A stretch of DNA of 6,170 nt, taken from positions 1 through 6,170 of the forward strand of contig SXJQ01000059.1 of assembly GCA_005779345.1 (NCBI GenBank), given 5' to 3'. Both the position numbers and the translations under genes were made by a program. The DNA is from Actinomycetota bacterium. Lineage in GTDB: Bacteria > Actinomycetota > Acidimicrobiia > IMCC26256 > PALSA-610. Below are positions 1 to 5,894 of the stretch, piece after piece. The stretch's first letter is position 1; each line of letters begins with the position of its first letter. The notes beneath the pieces were generated by a model. The model was not told where the DNA came from. It worked only from the letters and a program-made list of their open reading frames with translations, and ran no database searches.

Positions 1-1
1 C

Positions 2-418
2 CCGAACCTCGTCTCCGTCGTGCAGGGGTACGCGACGCACGAGCAGGCGACGTTCGAGCGGGTCACCGCGGCCCGCGCTGCGGCCCTCGCCGCGACTGAC
101 GATGCGGCGGCGCGCGAACCCGCGGAACGCGCGCTCGTCGGCGGCCTGCGCGAACTCTTCGCGCTCGCCGAGGCGTATCCCGATCTCCAGGCGGGCGCAC
201 AGTTCCTCGCGCTCCAGCGGGAGCTGAGCGACGTCGAGGATCGCATCGCGGTGGCCCGCCGCATCTACAACGCGAACGTCCGTGCGTACAACGACGCGAT
301 CCAGCAGTTCCCCGGCGCCCTGTTCGCGAGCGGTGGCCGGTTCGTCGCCGCGCGGTTCTTCGAGGTGGATCCCGTCCTGCGCTCCGGGCCGCCGCCGAGC
401 GTCGCGTCCTCGACCTGA
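2..418 (+). CDS. lemA: LemA family protein, C-terminal part (5' end outside window)
   Basis: The reading frame is open from the window edge (codons start at base 2) to TGA at 416-418, giving 138 residues. It begins with PNLVSVVQGYATHE, the family's characteristic 'IPNLV..V.GYA.HE' segment that follows the N-terminal membrane helix. Next come an alanine-rich helix, the 'LFALAEAYPDLQA' helix, 'FLALQRELSDVEDRIAVARRIYN' and the closing 'YNDAIQQFPG...FFEV' block. All these landmarks are in LemA order, so only the N-terminal signal/anchor helix is missing, cut by the window. LemA proteins are membrane-anchored helical-bundle proteins, mostly of unknown function. The tail after FFEV (about 16 residues, Pro/Ser-rich) is unremarkable. 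The gene ends 44 nt before the next start, and a promoter lies in that gap, so it is probably not co-transcribed with the regulator downstream. The family call is secure; a role cannot be given. Confidence 0.9.
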   Translation, partial: PNLVSVVQGYATHEQATFERVTAARAAALAATDDAAAREPAERALVGGLRELFALAEAYPDLQAGAQFLALQRELSDVEDRIAVARRIYNANVRAYNDAIQQFPGALFASGGRFVAARFFEVDPVLRSGPPPSVASST

Positions 419-425
419 ATCGCAC

Positions 426-454
426 TTGCATTAGCGAGGCGATACAAGTATCAT
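426..454 (+). promoter_or_regulatory. Probable promoter of the GntR-type regulator, leaderless
   Basis: A -35-like TTGCAT (426-431) and a -10-like TATCAT (449-454, five of six matches to TATAAT) are separated by exactly 17 bp in the gap after the LemA stop. Start sites usually lie about 7 nt after the -10, which here is 461-463, the A of the ATG at 463. No Shine-Dalgarno sequence precedes that ATG, which fits a leaderless transcript, common in actinobacteria. The -35 is weak (three of six). This is a prediction from sequence only. Confidence 0.6.
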
Positions 455-460
455 ACAAGT
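444..460. promoter_or_regulatory. Imperfect palindrome / direct repeat, probable operator for the GntR regulator
   Basis: Bases 444-460 read ACAAGTAT-C-ATACAAGT, a 17-bp palindrome centred on base 452 with six of eight arm positions paired; the inner GTATCATAC is perfect. The same stretch contains the direct repeat ATACAAGT (442-449 and 453-460). A further ACTTG at 424-428 is the complement of the CAAGT units. The site covers the predicted -10 and the start site, so a bound dimer would block transcription. HutC/YvoA-type GntR proteins typically bind short AT-containing palindromes like this in their own promoters, so autorepression is likely. The binding protein is inferred from position. Confidence 0.5.
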
Positions 461-462
461 CG

Positions 463-1239
463 ATGCGCTACCTCGACGTCGCCGACCAGCTCCGGACCCG
501 CCTCGCCGGCGGCGATGTCGGTGCCGGCGGGGCGCTGCCGTCGGAGGCCGAACTCGGCGAGGACTTCGGCGTCAGCCGGGTCACCGTGCGGCGCGCGCTC
601 GAGGTGCTGCGGCGCGACGGGCTTGTCACGAGCCGCCGGGGGAGCGGCTGGTACGCCGCCGCCGACCCCGTCCGCCAGGCACTCGGTCGCGTCACGACCG
701 TGGAGGCCGCGCTCGAGGCCGCCGGCGCCCGGCCGGCGCGCCGTGTGCTCGAGTTCGGCTTCGAACCGGGCCCGCCCGAGGTCGTCCGCGCGCTCGCGCT
801 CGACGCGGATGCCGAGGTGCTGCGCGTCAAGCGCCTCAACCTCGCCGACGACACGCCGTTCGCGCTCGTCACGGTCTGGCTGCCCGCCGCCCTCGGCGCG
901 GAGATCAGTCGCGCGGAGGTCGAGGTCGCGACGTTCTACGACCTGTTGCCGCTGCGCGGTGTCCAACTCGGCCGGGCCGTCCAACAGATCGGGGCCGACC
1001 TCGCGACCGCCGACGACGCGCGCCACCTCGACCTCGCGAAGGGCGACGCGGTCCTCACCGCGCGGCGCGTCACCTCCGACCTCGCGCACGACCCGGTGTT
1101 GTTCTCGTTGCACCGGTATCCGGCGGCGCGCACGTCGGTCGAGATCGAACTGGCATCGCTAGCCTTCGAGCAGCCCGGCCGGCCTGCAGCCGGCCGGGCT
1201 GCCCATCGAACAGAACGGACTTCTCATGCCCAAGGTTGA
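463..1239 (+). CDS. GntR family transcriptional regulator, HutC/UTRA subfamily
   Basis: A 258-residue ligand-responsive DNA-binding repressor. Residues 3-65 form the GntR winged helix, with the hallmark run LPSEAELGEDFGVSRVTVRR followed by ALEVLRRDGLV and the wing 'SRRGSGWYAA'. Residues about 75-230 match a UTRA effector domain: 'VLRVKRLNLADDTPFALVTVWLP' (118-141), 'FYDLL', a central 'QQIGADLATADDARHLDLAKGDAVLTARRV' and a closing 'PVLFSLHRYPAARTSVEIEL'. The UTRA fold seems to end near residue 230. The last 25 or so residues (Pro/Ala/Arg/Gly-rich) are encoded by a large hairpin and the run-in to aconitase, and look like a low-information tail. ATG 463 is preferred because the GntR motif begins at once and a promoter fits a leaderless start there; there is no ribosome binding site. 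The TGA overlaps the aconitase start by 14 nt, so the two genes are probably co-transcribed and aconitase is a likely target. The ligand cannot be read from the sequence. Confidence 0.92.
   Translation: MRYLDVADQLRTRLAGGDVGAGGALPSEAELGEDFGVSRVTVRRALEVLRRDGLVTSRRGSGWYAAADPVRQALGRVTTVEAALEAAGARPARRVLEFGFEPGPPEVVRALALDADAEVLRVKRLNLADDTPFALVTVWLPAALGAEISRAEVEVATFYDLLPLRGVQLGRAVQQIGADLATADDARHLDLAKGDAVLTARRVTSDLAHDPVLFSLHRYPAARTSVEIELASLAFEQPGRPAAGRAAHRTERTSHAQG
1170..1202 (+). terminator. Perfect 14-bp GC hairpin before the aconitase start (terminator-like or attenuator, no U-tract)
   Basis: Bases 1170-1183 (GCAGCCCGGCCGGC) pair perfectly with 1189-1202 across a 5-nt loop, CTGCA. Twelve of the 14 pairs are G-C. 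It lies inside the regulator's last codons (about residues 236-247) and ends 23 nt before the aconitase ATG. The bases after it (CCATCGAACAGAACGG) contain no T-run, so it is not a classic intrinsic terminator. It could act as a GC-only terminator of the kind proposed in actinobacteria, as a partial attenuator, as an mRNA stability or processing element, or as a DNA operator. The structure is certain; the role is open. Confidence 0.6.
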
Positions 1240-3517
1240 AGCCACGACTCCGGTTTCGCTCGTGCAGGCGCTGTACGAGCGCTACCCCGAGCGCCTCGCG
1301 ATCGCGCGGGAGCGCCTCGGCCGCGCGCTGACGTTCGGCGAGAAGGTGTTGTTCGCGCACGCCGACGACGTCGGCGCGATCGGACTCGGCCGCGGCAAGG
1401 ATTATGGCGACTACCGCCCCGACCGCGTCGCGATGCAGGACGCGACCGCGCAGATGGCTCTGCTGCAGTTCATGCTGGCTGGTCTCCCCGAGGTCGCGGT
1501 GCCGAGCACGGTGCATTGCGACCACCTCATCCAGGCGCGCGTCGGCGCCGCGGCCGACATGGCGGTCGCGCTCGACGTGAACCGCGAGGTCTACGACTTC
1601 CTCAGCAGCGTCAGCGCGAAGTACGGGATCGGCTTCTGGAAGCCCGGATCGGGGATCATTCACCAGGTCGTCCTCGAGAACTACGCGTTCCCCGGCGGCA
1701 TGATGATCGGCACCGACAGCCACACGCCCAACGCCGGCGGTCTCGGCATGGTCGCGATCGGCGTCGGCGGCGCCGACGCGGTCGACGTGATGGCGGGCTG
1801 GCCGTACAACACGCGGATCCCCAAGCACATCGGCGTCGAACTCACCGGCGAGTTGTCGGGTTGGGCGTCGCCGAAAGACATCATTCTCGAGGTGGCCGGG
1901 ATCCTCACGGTCAAGGGCGGGACGGGCGCGATCGTCGAGTACTTCGGTCCGGGCGCGGAGTCGATCAGCGCGACCGGCAAGGCCACGGTCTGCAACATGG
2001 GCGCCGAGATCGGCGCCACCTGCTCGCTGTTCGCGTACGACGCGCACACGGCGCGCTACCTGCGCGCGACCGGGCGTTCGGCGCACGCCGACCTCGCCGA
2101 CGAGTACGCGGCGCACCTGCGCAACGACCCTGAGGTCGACGCCGACCCCGGCGCGTTCTACGACGAGGTGATCCGAGTCGACCTCTCGACGCTCGGCCCG
2201 CGCCTCGTCGGGCCCCACACCCCCGACCTCACGCGACCGATCGAGGCGGTCGGCGCCGCGGCGAAGGCCGAGGGTTATCCGATCGAGATCAGCTCAGCGC
2301 TCGTCGGGTCGTGCACGAACTCGTCGTACGAAGACATCGGTCGTGCCGCGAACATCGCTCGGCAGGCCGCTGCCCACGGACTGCGCGTGAAGTCGCCGTT
2401 GCTCATCACCCCGGGCTCCGAGCAGGTGCGCGCGACGATCGAGCGCGACGGGCTCCTCGCCGACCTCGAGGCGATCGGCGCGACGGTGCTCGCCAACGCG
2501 TGCGGTCCGTGCATCGGCCAGTGGCAGCGCGACGACATCGCCAAGGGCACCAAGAACACGATCGTGTCGTCGTTCAACCGCAACTTCCCGGCCCGCAACG
2601 ACGGCAACCAGGAGACGCTCAGCTTCATCGGTTCGCCCGACACGGTCGTCGCCCTGGCGCTCGGCGGCCGACTCGACTTCGACTTCACGACGCAGCCGCT
2701 CGTCGCTGCCGACGGCAGCGAGGTGATGCTCCAGGCTCCGACCGCCGACGACCTCCCGGCGCGCGGGTTCGACCCCGGCACGTCGGGATATCAGGCGCCC
2801 GCCGCCGACCCGACGAGCATCGCGGTGGCCGTGAGTCCGACGAGCGACCGCTTGGAGCTCCTCACGCCCTTCGCGCCGTGGGGCGGCAACGACTACGCGG
2901 GGCTGCGGGTCTTGCTCAAGGCCAAGGGCAAGTGCACCACCGATCACATCTCACCCGCAGGCCCGTGGCTCACCTACCGCGGTCACCTCACGAACATCTC
3001 GGGGAACATGTTCCTCGGCGCGAACAACTCGTTCACCCAGGTCGGCGGCGACGCCGCGCCGGGCCTCGGCAAGGATGCACGCGACGGTTCGGTGAAGCCG
3101 ATTCCCGATCTCGCCAAGGAGTACAAGGCCGCGGGGATCGATTGGGTCGCCGTCGGCGACGAGAACTGGGGCGAAGGTTCGTCGCGCGAGCACGCGGCGA
3201 TGGAGCCGCGCTACATGGGCGGCAAGGCGATCATCGTGCGGAGTTTCGCCCGGATCCACGAGGCGAACCTGAAGAAGCAGGGTGTGCTGCCACTCACGTT
3301 CGCCGACCCGGCCGACTACGACAAGGTTCGCTTCGACGACACGGTCGACATCACCGGGCTCGCCGAGCTCGCGCCCGGGTCGCAGGTCGCCGTCACGCTG
3401 CACCACGCCGACGGTACATCCGACGCGATCCTGTGCAACCACACGATGAGCGACGAGCACATCGACTGGTTCCGGGCCGGCTCCGCGTTGAACCTGCTCG
3501 CCGCGCGGCAGTCGTAG
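1226..3517 (+). CDS. acn: Aconitate hydratase, mitochondrial (ACO2) type
   Basis: A complete 763-residue aconitase, interconverting citrate and isocitrate through cis-aconitate in the cytoplasmic TCA cycle using a [4Fe-4S] cluster. The sequence follows the animal mitochondrial enzyme almost block by block, unlike the roughly 900-residue AcnA/IRP type or bacterial AcnB. Visible sites: VHCDH (96-100), GTDSHTPNAGG with D164-S165-H166, 'SGWASPKDIILEVAGILTVKGG', cluster ligands C363 (VGSCTNSS) and C426/C429 (ACGPCIGQW), then 'GKCTTDHISPAGPW', 'GDENWGEGSSREHAA' with the catalytic serine region at 652-654, 'SFARIHEANLKKQG', and the closing 'WFRAGSALNLL'. No key residue is missing. Length matches the family (about 750-780). 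ATG 1226 gives the usual bacterial N-terminus; its ribosome binding site is poor (ACGGA about 7 nt upstream). The gene overlaps the end of the GntR gene by 14 nt, follows a strong hairpin by 23 nt, and is followed after 5 nt by a tRNA methyltransferase gene. Control by the upstream regulator is inferred. Confidence 0.97.
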   Translation: MPKVEATTPVSLVQALYERYPERLAIARERLGRALTFGEKVLFAHADDVGAIGLGRGKDYGDYRPDRVAMQDATAQMALLQFMLAGLPEVAVPSTVHCDHLIQARVGAAADMAVALDVNREVYDFLSSVSAKYGIGFWKPGSGIIHQVVLENYAFPGGMMIGTDSHTPNAGGLGMVAIGVGGADAVDVMAGWPYNTRIPKHIGVELTGELSGWASPKDIILEVAGILTVKGGTGAIVEYFGPGAESISATGKATVCNMGAEIGATCSLFAYDAHTARYLRATGRSAHADLADEYAAHLRNDPEVDADPGAFYDEVIRVDLSTLGPRLVGPHTPDLTRPIEAVGAAAKAEGYPIEISSALVGSCTNSSYEDIGRAANIARQAAAHGLRVKSPLLITPGSEQVRATIERDGLLADLEAIGATVLANACGPCIGQWQRDDIAKGTKNTIVSSFNRNFPARNDGNQETLSFIGSPDTVVALALGGRLDFDFTTQPLVAADGSEVMLQAPTADDLPARGFDPGTSGYQAPAADPTSIAVAVSPTSDRLELLTPFAPWGGNDYAGLRVLLKAKGKCTTDHISPAGPWLTYRGHLTNISGNMFLGANNSFTQVGGDAAPGLGKDARDGSVKPIPDLAKEYKAAGIDWVAVGDENWGEGSSREHAAMEPRYMGGKAIIVRSFARIHEANLKKQGVLPLTFADPADYDKVRFDDTVDITGLAELAPGSQVAVTLHHADGTSDAILCNHTMSDEHIDWFRAGSALNLLAARQS

Positions 3518-3522
3518 CGGAG

Positions 3523-3987
3523 GTGTCCGAGGAGGTCCGGCTCCGCCCGATCGCCGTCGTGCGAGGCGGTCGGCTCGAGGCCGACGACGACGAGTGGGGT
3601 GGGGTCGAGTCGACCATCGTGCTCGATCGACGCTTCCCCGCGGACGCGCTCGCCGGCCTCGACGGGTTCTCCCACGTCGAGGTCGTGTTCGTGTTCGATC
3701 GCGTCGACCCCGCGACCGTGCACGTGAGCGCGCGTCGGCCGCGTGGCAATCCGGATTGGCCCGAGGTCGGGATCTTCGCCCAGCGGGCCAAGGCGCGGCC
3801 GAACCGGATCGGGCTCACCACGTGCGAGATCGTTGCGGTCGACGGGCGTGAGGTGCGCGTCCGCGGGCTCGACGCGATCGACGGCACGCCGGTGCTCGAC
3901 CTCAAACCGTTCATGGAGGAGTTCGCGCCCCGCAGCGAAGTGCGCGAGCCCGCCTGGGCCCGCGAACTCATGCAGCACTACTGGTGA
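3523..3987 (+). CDS. trmO: TsaA/TrmO-family tRNA (N6-threonylcarbamoyladenosine37-N6) methyltransferase-like protein
   Basis: A 154-residue single-domain protein of the TsaA/TrmO (YaeB) beta-barrel methyltransferase family. The E. coli member uses S-adenosylmethionine to methylate t6A at position 37 of tRNA. Landmarks in order: 'LRPIAVVRGGR' first strand (7-17), 'LDGFSHVEVVFVFDRVDP' (46-63), the family core 'RPRGNPDWPEVGIFAQRAKARPNRIGLTTCEI' (72-103) and 'LDAIDGTPVLDLKPFMEEFAP' (116-136). It has only this domain, lacking the C-terminal extension of the roughly 235-residue E. coli protein. The core reads QRAKARPNRIG rather than the commoner TRSPxRPNPIG, which suggests a distinct subgroup whose exact substrate is unproven. 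GTG 3523 is chosen because it is the last plausible start before the first strand, but the nearby GGAGG (3519-3523) overlaps it, so translation probably depends on coupling to aconitase, which ends 5 nt earlier. The 3' end overlaps the opposing gene by 10 bp. Confidence 0.85.
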   Translation: MSEEVRLRPIAVVRGGRLEADDDEWGGVESTIVLDRRFPADALAGLDGFSHVEVVFVFDRVDPATVHVSARRPRGNPDWPEVGIFAQRAKARPNRIGLTTCEIVAVDGREVRVRGLDAIDGTPVLDLKPFMEEFAPRSEVREPAWARELMQHYW

Positions 3988-5060
3988 GCGCCGCGGCGGA
4001 AGTGGGTGATCACTTCGGGGAGCGCGATGGCGAACCGGTCGACATCGGCGTCGCTCGTGTTCCAGCCGACGCTCACCCGGAGCGAATGCAGCGCGTCGAC
4101 CCCCATCGCTTCGAGCACCGGTGACGGCTCGAACGACTCCGAGGAGCACGCCGACCCCGAATGCACGGCCACGCCGCGTTGATCGAGCGCCAGCAGGATC
4201 GGTTCGGCCTCGATGCCGGCGACGCCGATGCAGAGCAGGTTCGGGAGGTCGCCCGCACCGAAACGCTCGACCCCGTCGACGTGCAGTACCCGCGCGGCGC
4301 GGGCGGTCAACGCTCGCGACCGTGCCGCCTCGGCCGACACGTCGAGTTCGGCAACGGTCGCGCCGAAGCCGACGATCGCCGGAACGTTCTCGAGCCCGGC
4401 GCGTCGCGCGCGTTCCTGCGCTCCGCCGAGCACGAATGGGGGCACTCGTACGCCCCGACGAACGATGAGCGCACCGACACCCTTCGGCCCGCCGAACGGA
4501 TGGGCGGTGATGGAGCAGAGGTCGGCGCCGAGATCGCGGAACGCGAAGTCGAGGTGACCGATCGCCGCGCACGCGTCGACATGGAGCAGGCAGCCGGGCG
4601 GGCGATCGAAGTCGAGATGCTGGACGGTGCCGACCTCGTGGTTCGCCAACTGCACCGACACGAGGACGGTTTCGGCGCGAATCGCGGCAGCGATCGCCGC
4701 GGGATCGACGCGGCCCTCGCGATCGACGCCGACGACGGTGACGTCGTCGGTCGCGCGAGCGATCGCCTCGCGGACCGAGGAGTGTTCGACCGCGGTCGTC
4801 ACGACGTGCCCGCGAACCCAGTGGTGCGCGGCGTTGCGGGCCTCGGTGCCCCCGCTCGTGAACACGACCTCGCGCGGGCGCGCGCCGACGAACGCCGCGA
4901 CCTGCTCACGCGCGTGTTCGACCGCTGCCCGCGTCATGCGCGCTTCGGTGTGCATGCGACCCGGATCGGCGAACTGGTCGGCGAAGTAGGGCAGCATCGC
5001 CTCGAGGACGTGCGGTCGCAGCGGCGATGTCGACGCGTGGTCGAGGTAGGCGCGGGTCAA
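3978..5060 (-). CDS. NifS/IscS-type cysteine desulfurase-like protein lacking the PLP-binding lysine
   Basis: A 360-residue class-V aminotransferase-fold protein, clearly of the NifS/IscS lineage: YLDHAST.PL (5-14), 'TSGGTEARNAA' (68-78), 'VEHSSV' with H93, 'NHEVGTVQ' (140-147), 'HVDACAA' with D162, 'LGGAQERARRAGLENVPAIVG' (211-231), the mobile-loop cysteine C305 in 'SGSACSSESFEPS', and 'LHSLRVSVGWNTSDADVDRF'. True members strip sulfur from cysteine, through PLP, for Fe-S assembly or tRNA thiolation. Here the Schiff-base motif, normally S-x-H-K, reads T-A-H-P (residues 185-188). Gln of HVDAxQ is Ala165, and Thr of R-x-GT is Leu223. The only lysine in the protein is K193, in GGPKG. The stretch between VQ147 and HVDA160 is also about six residues shorter than in IscS. 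Start is TTG 5060, with no ATG or GTG before the first strand and no clear ribosome binding site. It lies 44 nt behind the SufR-like gene, probably in one operon. The family is certain; desulfurase activity is doubtful. Confidence 0.9.
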   Translation of the reverse strand: MTRAYLDHASTSPLRPHVLEAMLPYFADQFADPGRMHTEARMTRAAVEHAREQVAAFVGARPREVVFTSGGTEARNAAHHWVRGHVVTTAVEHSSVREAIARATDDVTVVGVDREGRVDPAAIAAAIRAETVLVSVQLANHEVGTVQHLDFDRPPGCLLHVDACAAIGHLDFAFRDLGADLCSITAHPFGGPKGVGALIVRRGVRVPPFVLGGAQERARRAGLENVPAIVGFGATVAELDVSAEAARSRALTARAARVLHVDGVERFGAGDLPNLLCIGVAGIEAEPILLALDQRGVAVHSGSACSSESFEPSPVLEAMGVDALHSLRVSVGWNTSDADVDRFAIALPEVITHFRRGAHQ

Positions 5061-5104
5061 CGGCCGACCACCGCGCGGGTGCGAGCCGAGGTGTCGAACA
5101 CGTC

Positions 5105-5827
5105 TCAGACCCGGGTGACGCAGTGCTCGTCGCCGTCGGGGCGACTCTCGGTGATCATCGGCGACGTCTCGCCGTAGAGACCCTCGAGCATGCCTCGGAT
5201 CATCCCGGTGTCGACCGCGCAGAGCACGTGCGGATACCGCTGCGCCGCCTCGCCGAACGGGCAGTGTTCGTGGACGAGTTGGAGCTTGCCGCCGCCGCGG
5301 GCCTCGCTGTGGGCGGCGAAGCCATGCGCGGTGAGCGCGTCGGCGACCGACGCGACTGCGGCCTTGAACGAGCGCTGCCCCTCGTTGGGGTCGATGCGCT
5401 TGGCGATCGAACGCCCGTACTCGTAGCCGACCTCCTCGGCGAGCGCGCGCGCCTCGTGCTCGGGCAGCCGCTCGAGCGCGCGTGCGAGGAGCATGCCGAG
5501 CAGGTCGTCGCGTCGCGGCGGGAACGACAACTGATTGTCGGCCGCTGCCGCCCGGTAGACCTTCGAGGGCCGGCCGGCGCTCTCGTGGCGCGCGAGGTCG
5601 ACCGACACGTAGCCACCGGCGGCGAGCTTTTCGAGGTGGTGTCGGGCGACGTTGGGGTGGAGGTCGAAGCGATCAGCGACCTCGGCGGCACGGACCCCGT
5701 CGTGGCTGCGGACGAACACGTAGATCTCGCGCCGGGTCGGATCGCCGAACGCGCTCGTGACGGCCGCGACGGCCGCGGAGAACTCGTCGCCCGACAGTTC
5801 TCCCGAGATCGAGTCCACGGTGGCCAT
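5105..5827 (-). CDS. SufR-like winged-helix transcriptional regulator with three-cysteine Fe-S motif
   Basis: A 240-residue regulator. Residues about 20-95 form an ArsR/SufR-type winged helix: 'AFGDPTRREIYVFVR', 'GVRAAEVADRFDLHPNVARHHLEKLAAGGYVSV' and the wing 'HESAGRPSKVYR'. A helical linker (103-145) follows, then a C-terminal sensor domain with cysteines C189 (HCPFGEAA), C203 (VLCAVDTGMIRGMLEGLYG) and C236, spaced C-X13-C-X32-C. This three-cysteine arrangement is how SufR-type proteins hold an Fe-S cluster; the holo form represses Fe-S genes and loss of the cluster relieves them. ATG 5827 is chosen because it follows a TACAAT -10 by 6 nt, fitting a leaderless start; upstream in-frame codons are antisense to the Mrp gene. 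It is first in a likely two-gene minus-strand operon with the desulfurase-like gene and is divergent from the Mrp gene. No sufBCD genes are visible, so it may be a paralogue of the main SufR. Fe-S binding is inferred from the cysteines. Confidence 0.88.
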   Translation of the reverse strand: MATVDSISGELSGDEFSAAVAAVTSAFGDPTRREIYVFVRSHDGVRAAEVADRFDLHPNVARHHLEKLAAGGYVSVDLARHESAGRPSKVYRAAAADNQLSFPPRRDDLLGMLLARALERLPEHEARALAEEVGYEYGRSIAKRIDPNEGQRSFKAAVASVADALTAHGFAAHSEARGGGKLQLVHEHCPFGEAAQRYPHVLCAVDTGMIRGMLEGLYGETSPMITESRPDGDEHCVTRV

Positions 5828-5833
5828 CTCGGT

Positions 5834-5839
5834 ATTGTA
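5834..5839 (-). promoter_or_regulatory. -10 element for the SufR-like operon (TACAAT), leaderless
   Basis: On the minus strand TACAAT (5839 down to 5834) matches TATAAT at five of six positions and lies 6 nt before the ATG at 5827, so transcription should start at or next to the A of that ATG. No Shine-Dalgarno sequence fits in between. At the expected -35 distance only GGAATT-like sequence is present, so the promoter may be intrinsically weak. Predicted from sequence only. Confidence 0.5.
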
Positions 5840-5840
5840 C

Positions 5841-5852
5841 CTACGCGCGTAG
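5841..5852. promoter_or_regulatory. Perfect 12-bp palindrome in the divergent promoter, probable SufR-like operator
   Basis: CTACGCGCGTAG reads identically on both strands. It sits directly upstream of the predicted minus-strand -10, in the spacer where a bound repressor would block RNA polymerase, and 42 nt before the Mrp start. One site could therefore control both divergent transcripts. The SufR-like protein next to it is the natural candidate to bind. The palindrome is certain; the binding protein is inferred. A GC-rich 12-mer can arise by chance in this base composition, but it is in the right place. Confidence 0.5.
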
Positions 5853-5883
5853 TGGAAATTCCCCGCGAGGAGAAACCCCACCC

Positions 5884-5889
5884 GAGGAG
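5884..5889 (+). promoter_or_regulatory. Ribosome binding site of the Mrp gene
   Basis: GAGGAG lies 5 nt before ATG 5895 and is the clearest Shine-Dalgarno sequence in the window. It fixes the start of the short Mrp form. Bases 5850-5852 are an in-frame TAG, with no other ATG between that stop and 5895. Confidence 0.8.
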
Positions 5890-5894
5890 CAGCC

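Noticed and set aside
1070..2218. Long open frame on the minus strand opposite the regulator and aconitase (382 codons)
   Set aside because: Its translation is Arg/Asp/Val-rich low-complexity sequence with no family motif, mirroring the codon bias of the real plus-strand aconitase.
2311..3522. In-frame N-terminal extension of the TrmO-like gene by about 400 codons
   Set aside because: The extension runs out of frame through aconitase and is Arg-rich noise. The family domain begins at residue 7 after GTG 3523.
3999..4016. Small inverted repeat GAAGTG-GGTGAT-CACTTC just past the TrmO-like stop, as a possible terminator
   Set aside because: Only a 6-bp stem with no T-run, and it lies in the coding sequence for the C-terminus of the desulfurase-like protein; too weak to call.
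4161..5177. Long plus-strand open frame opposite the desulfurase-like gene (338 codons)
   Set aside because: No recognisable motifs. The minus strand carries clear NifS-family blocks over the same bases, so this is an antisense shadow.
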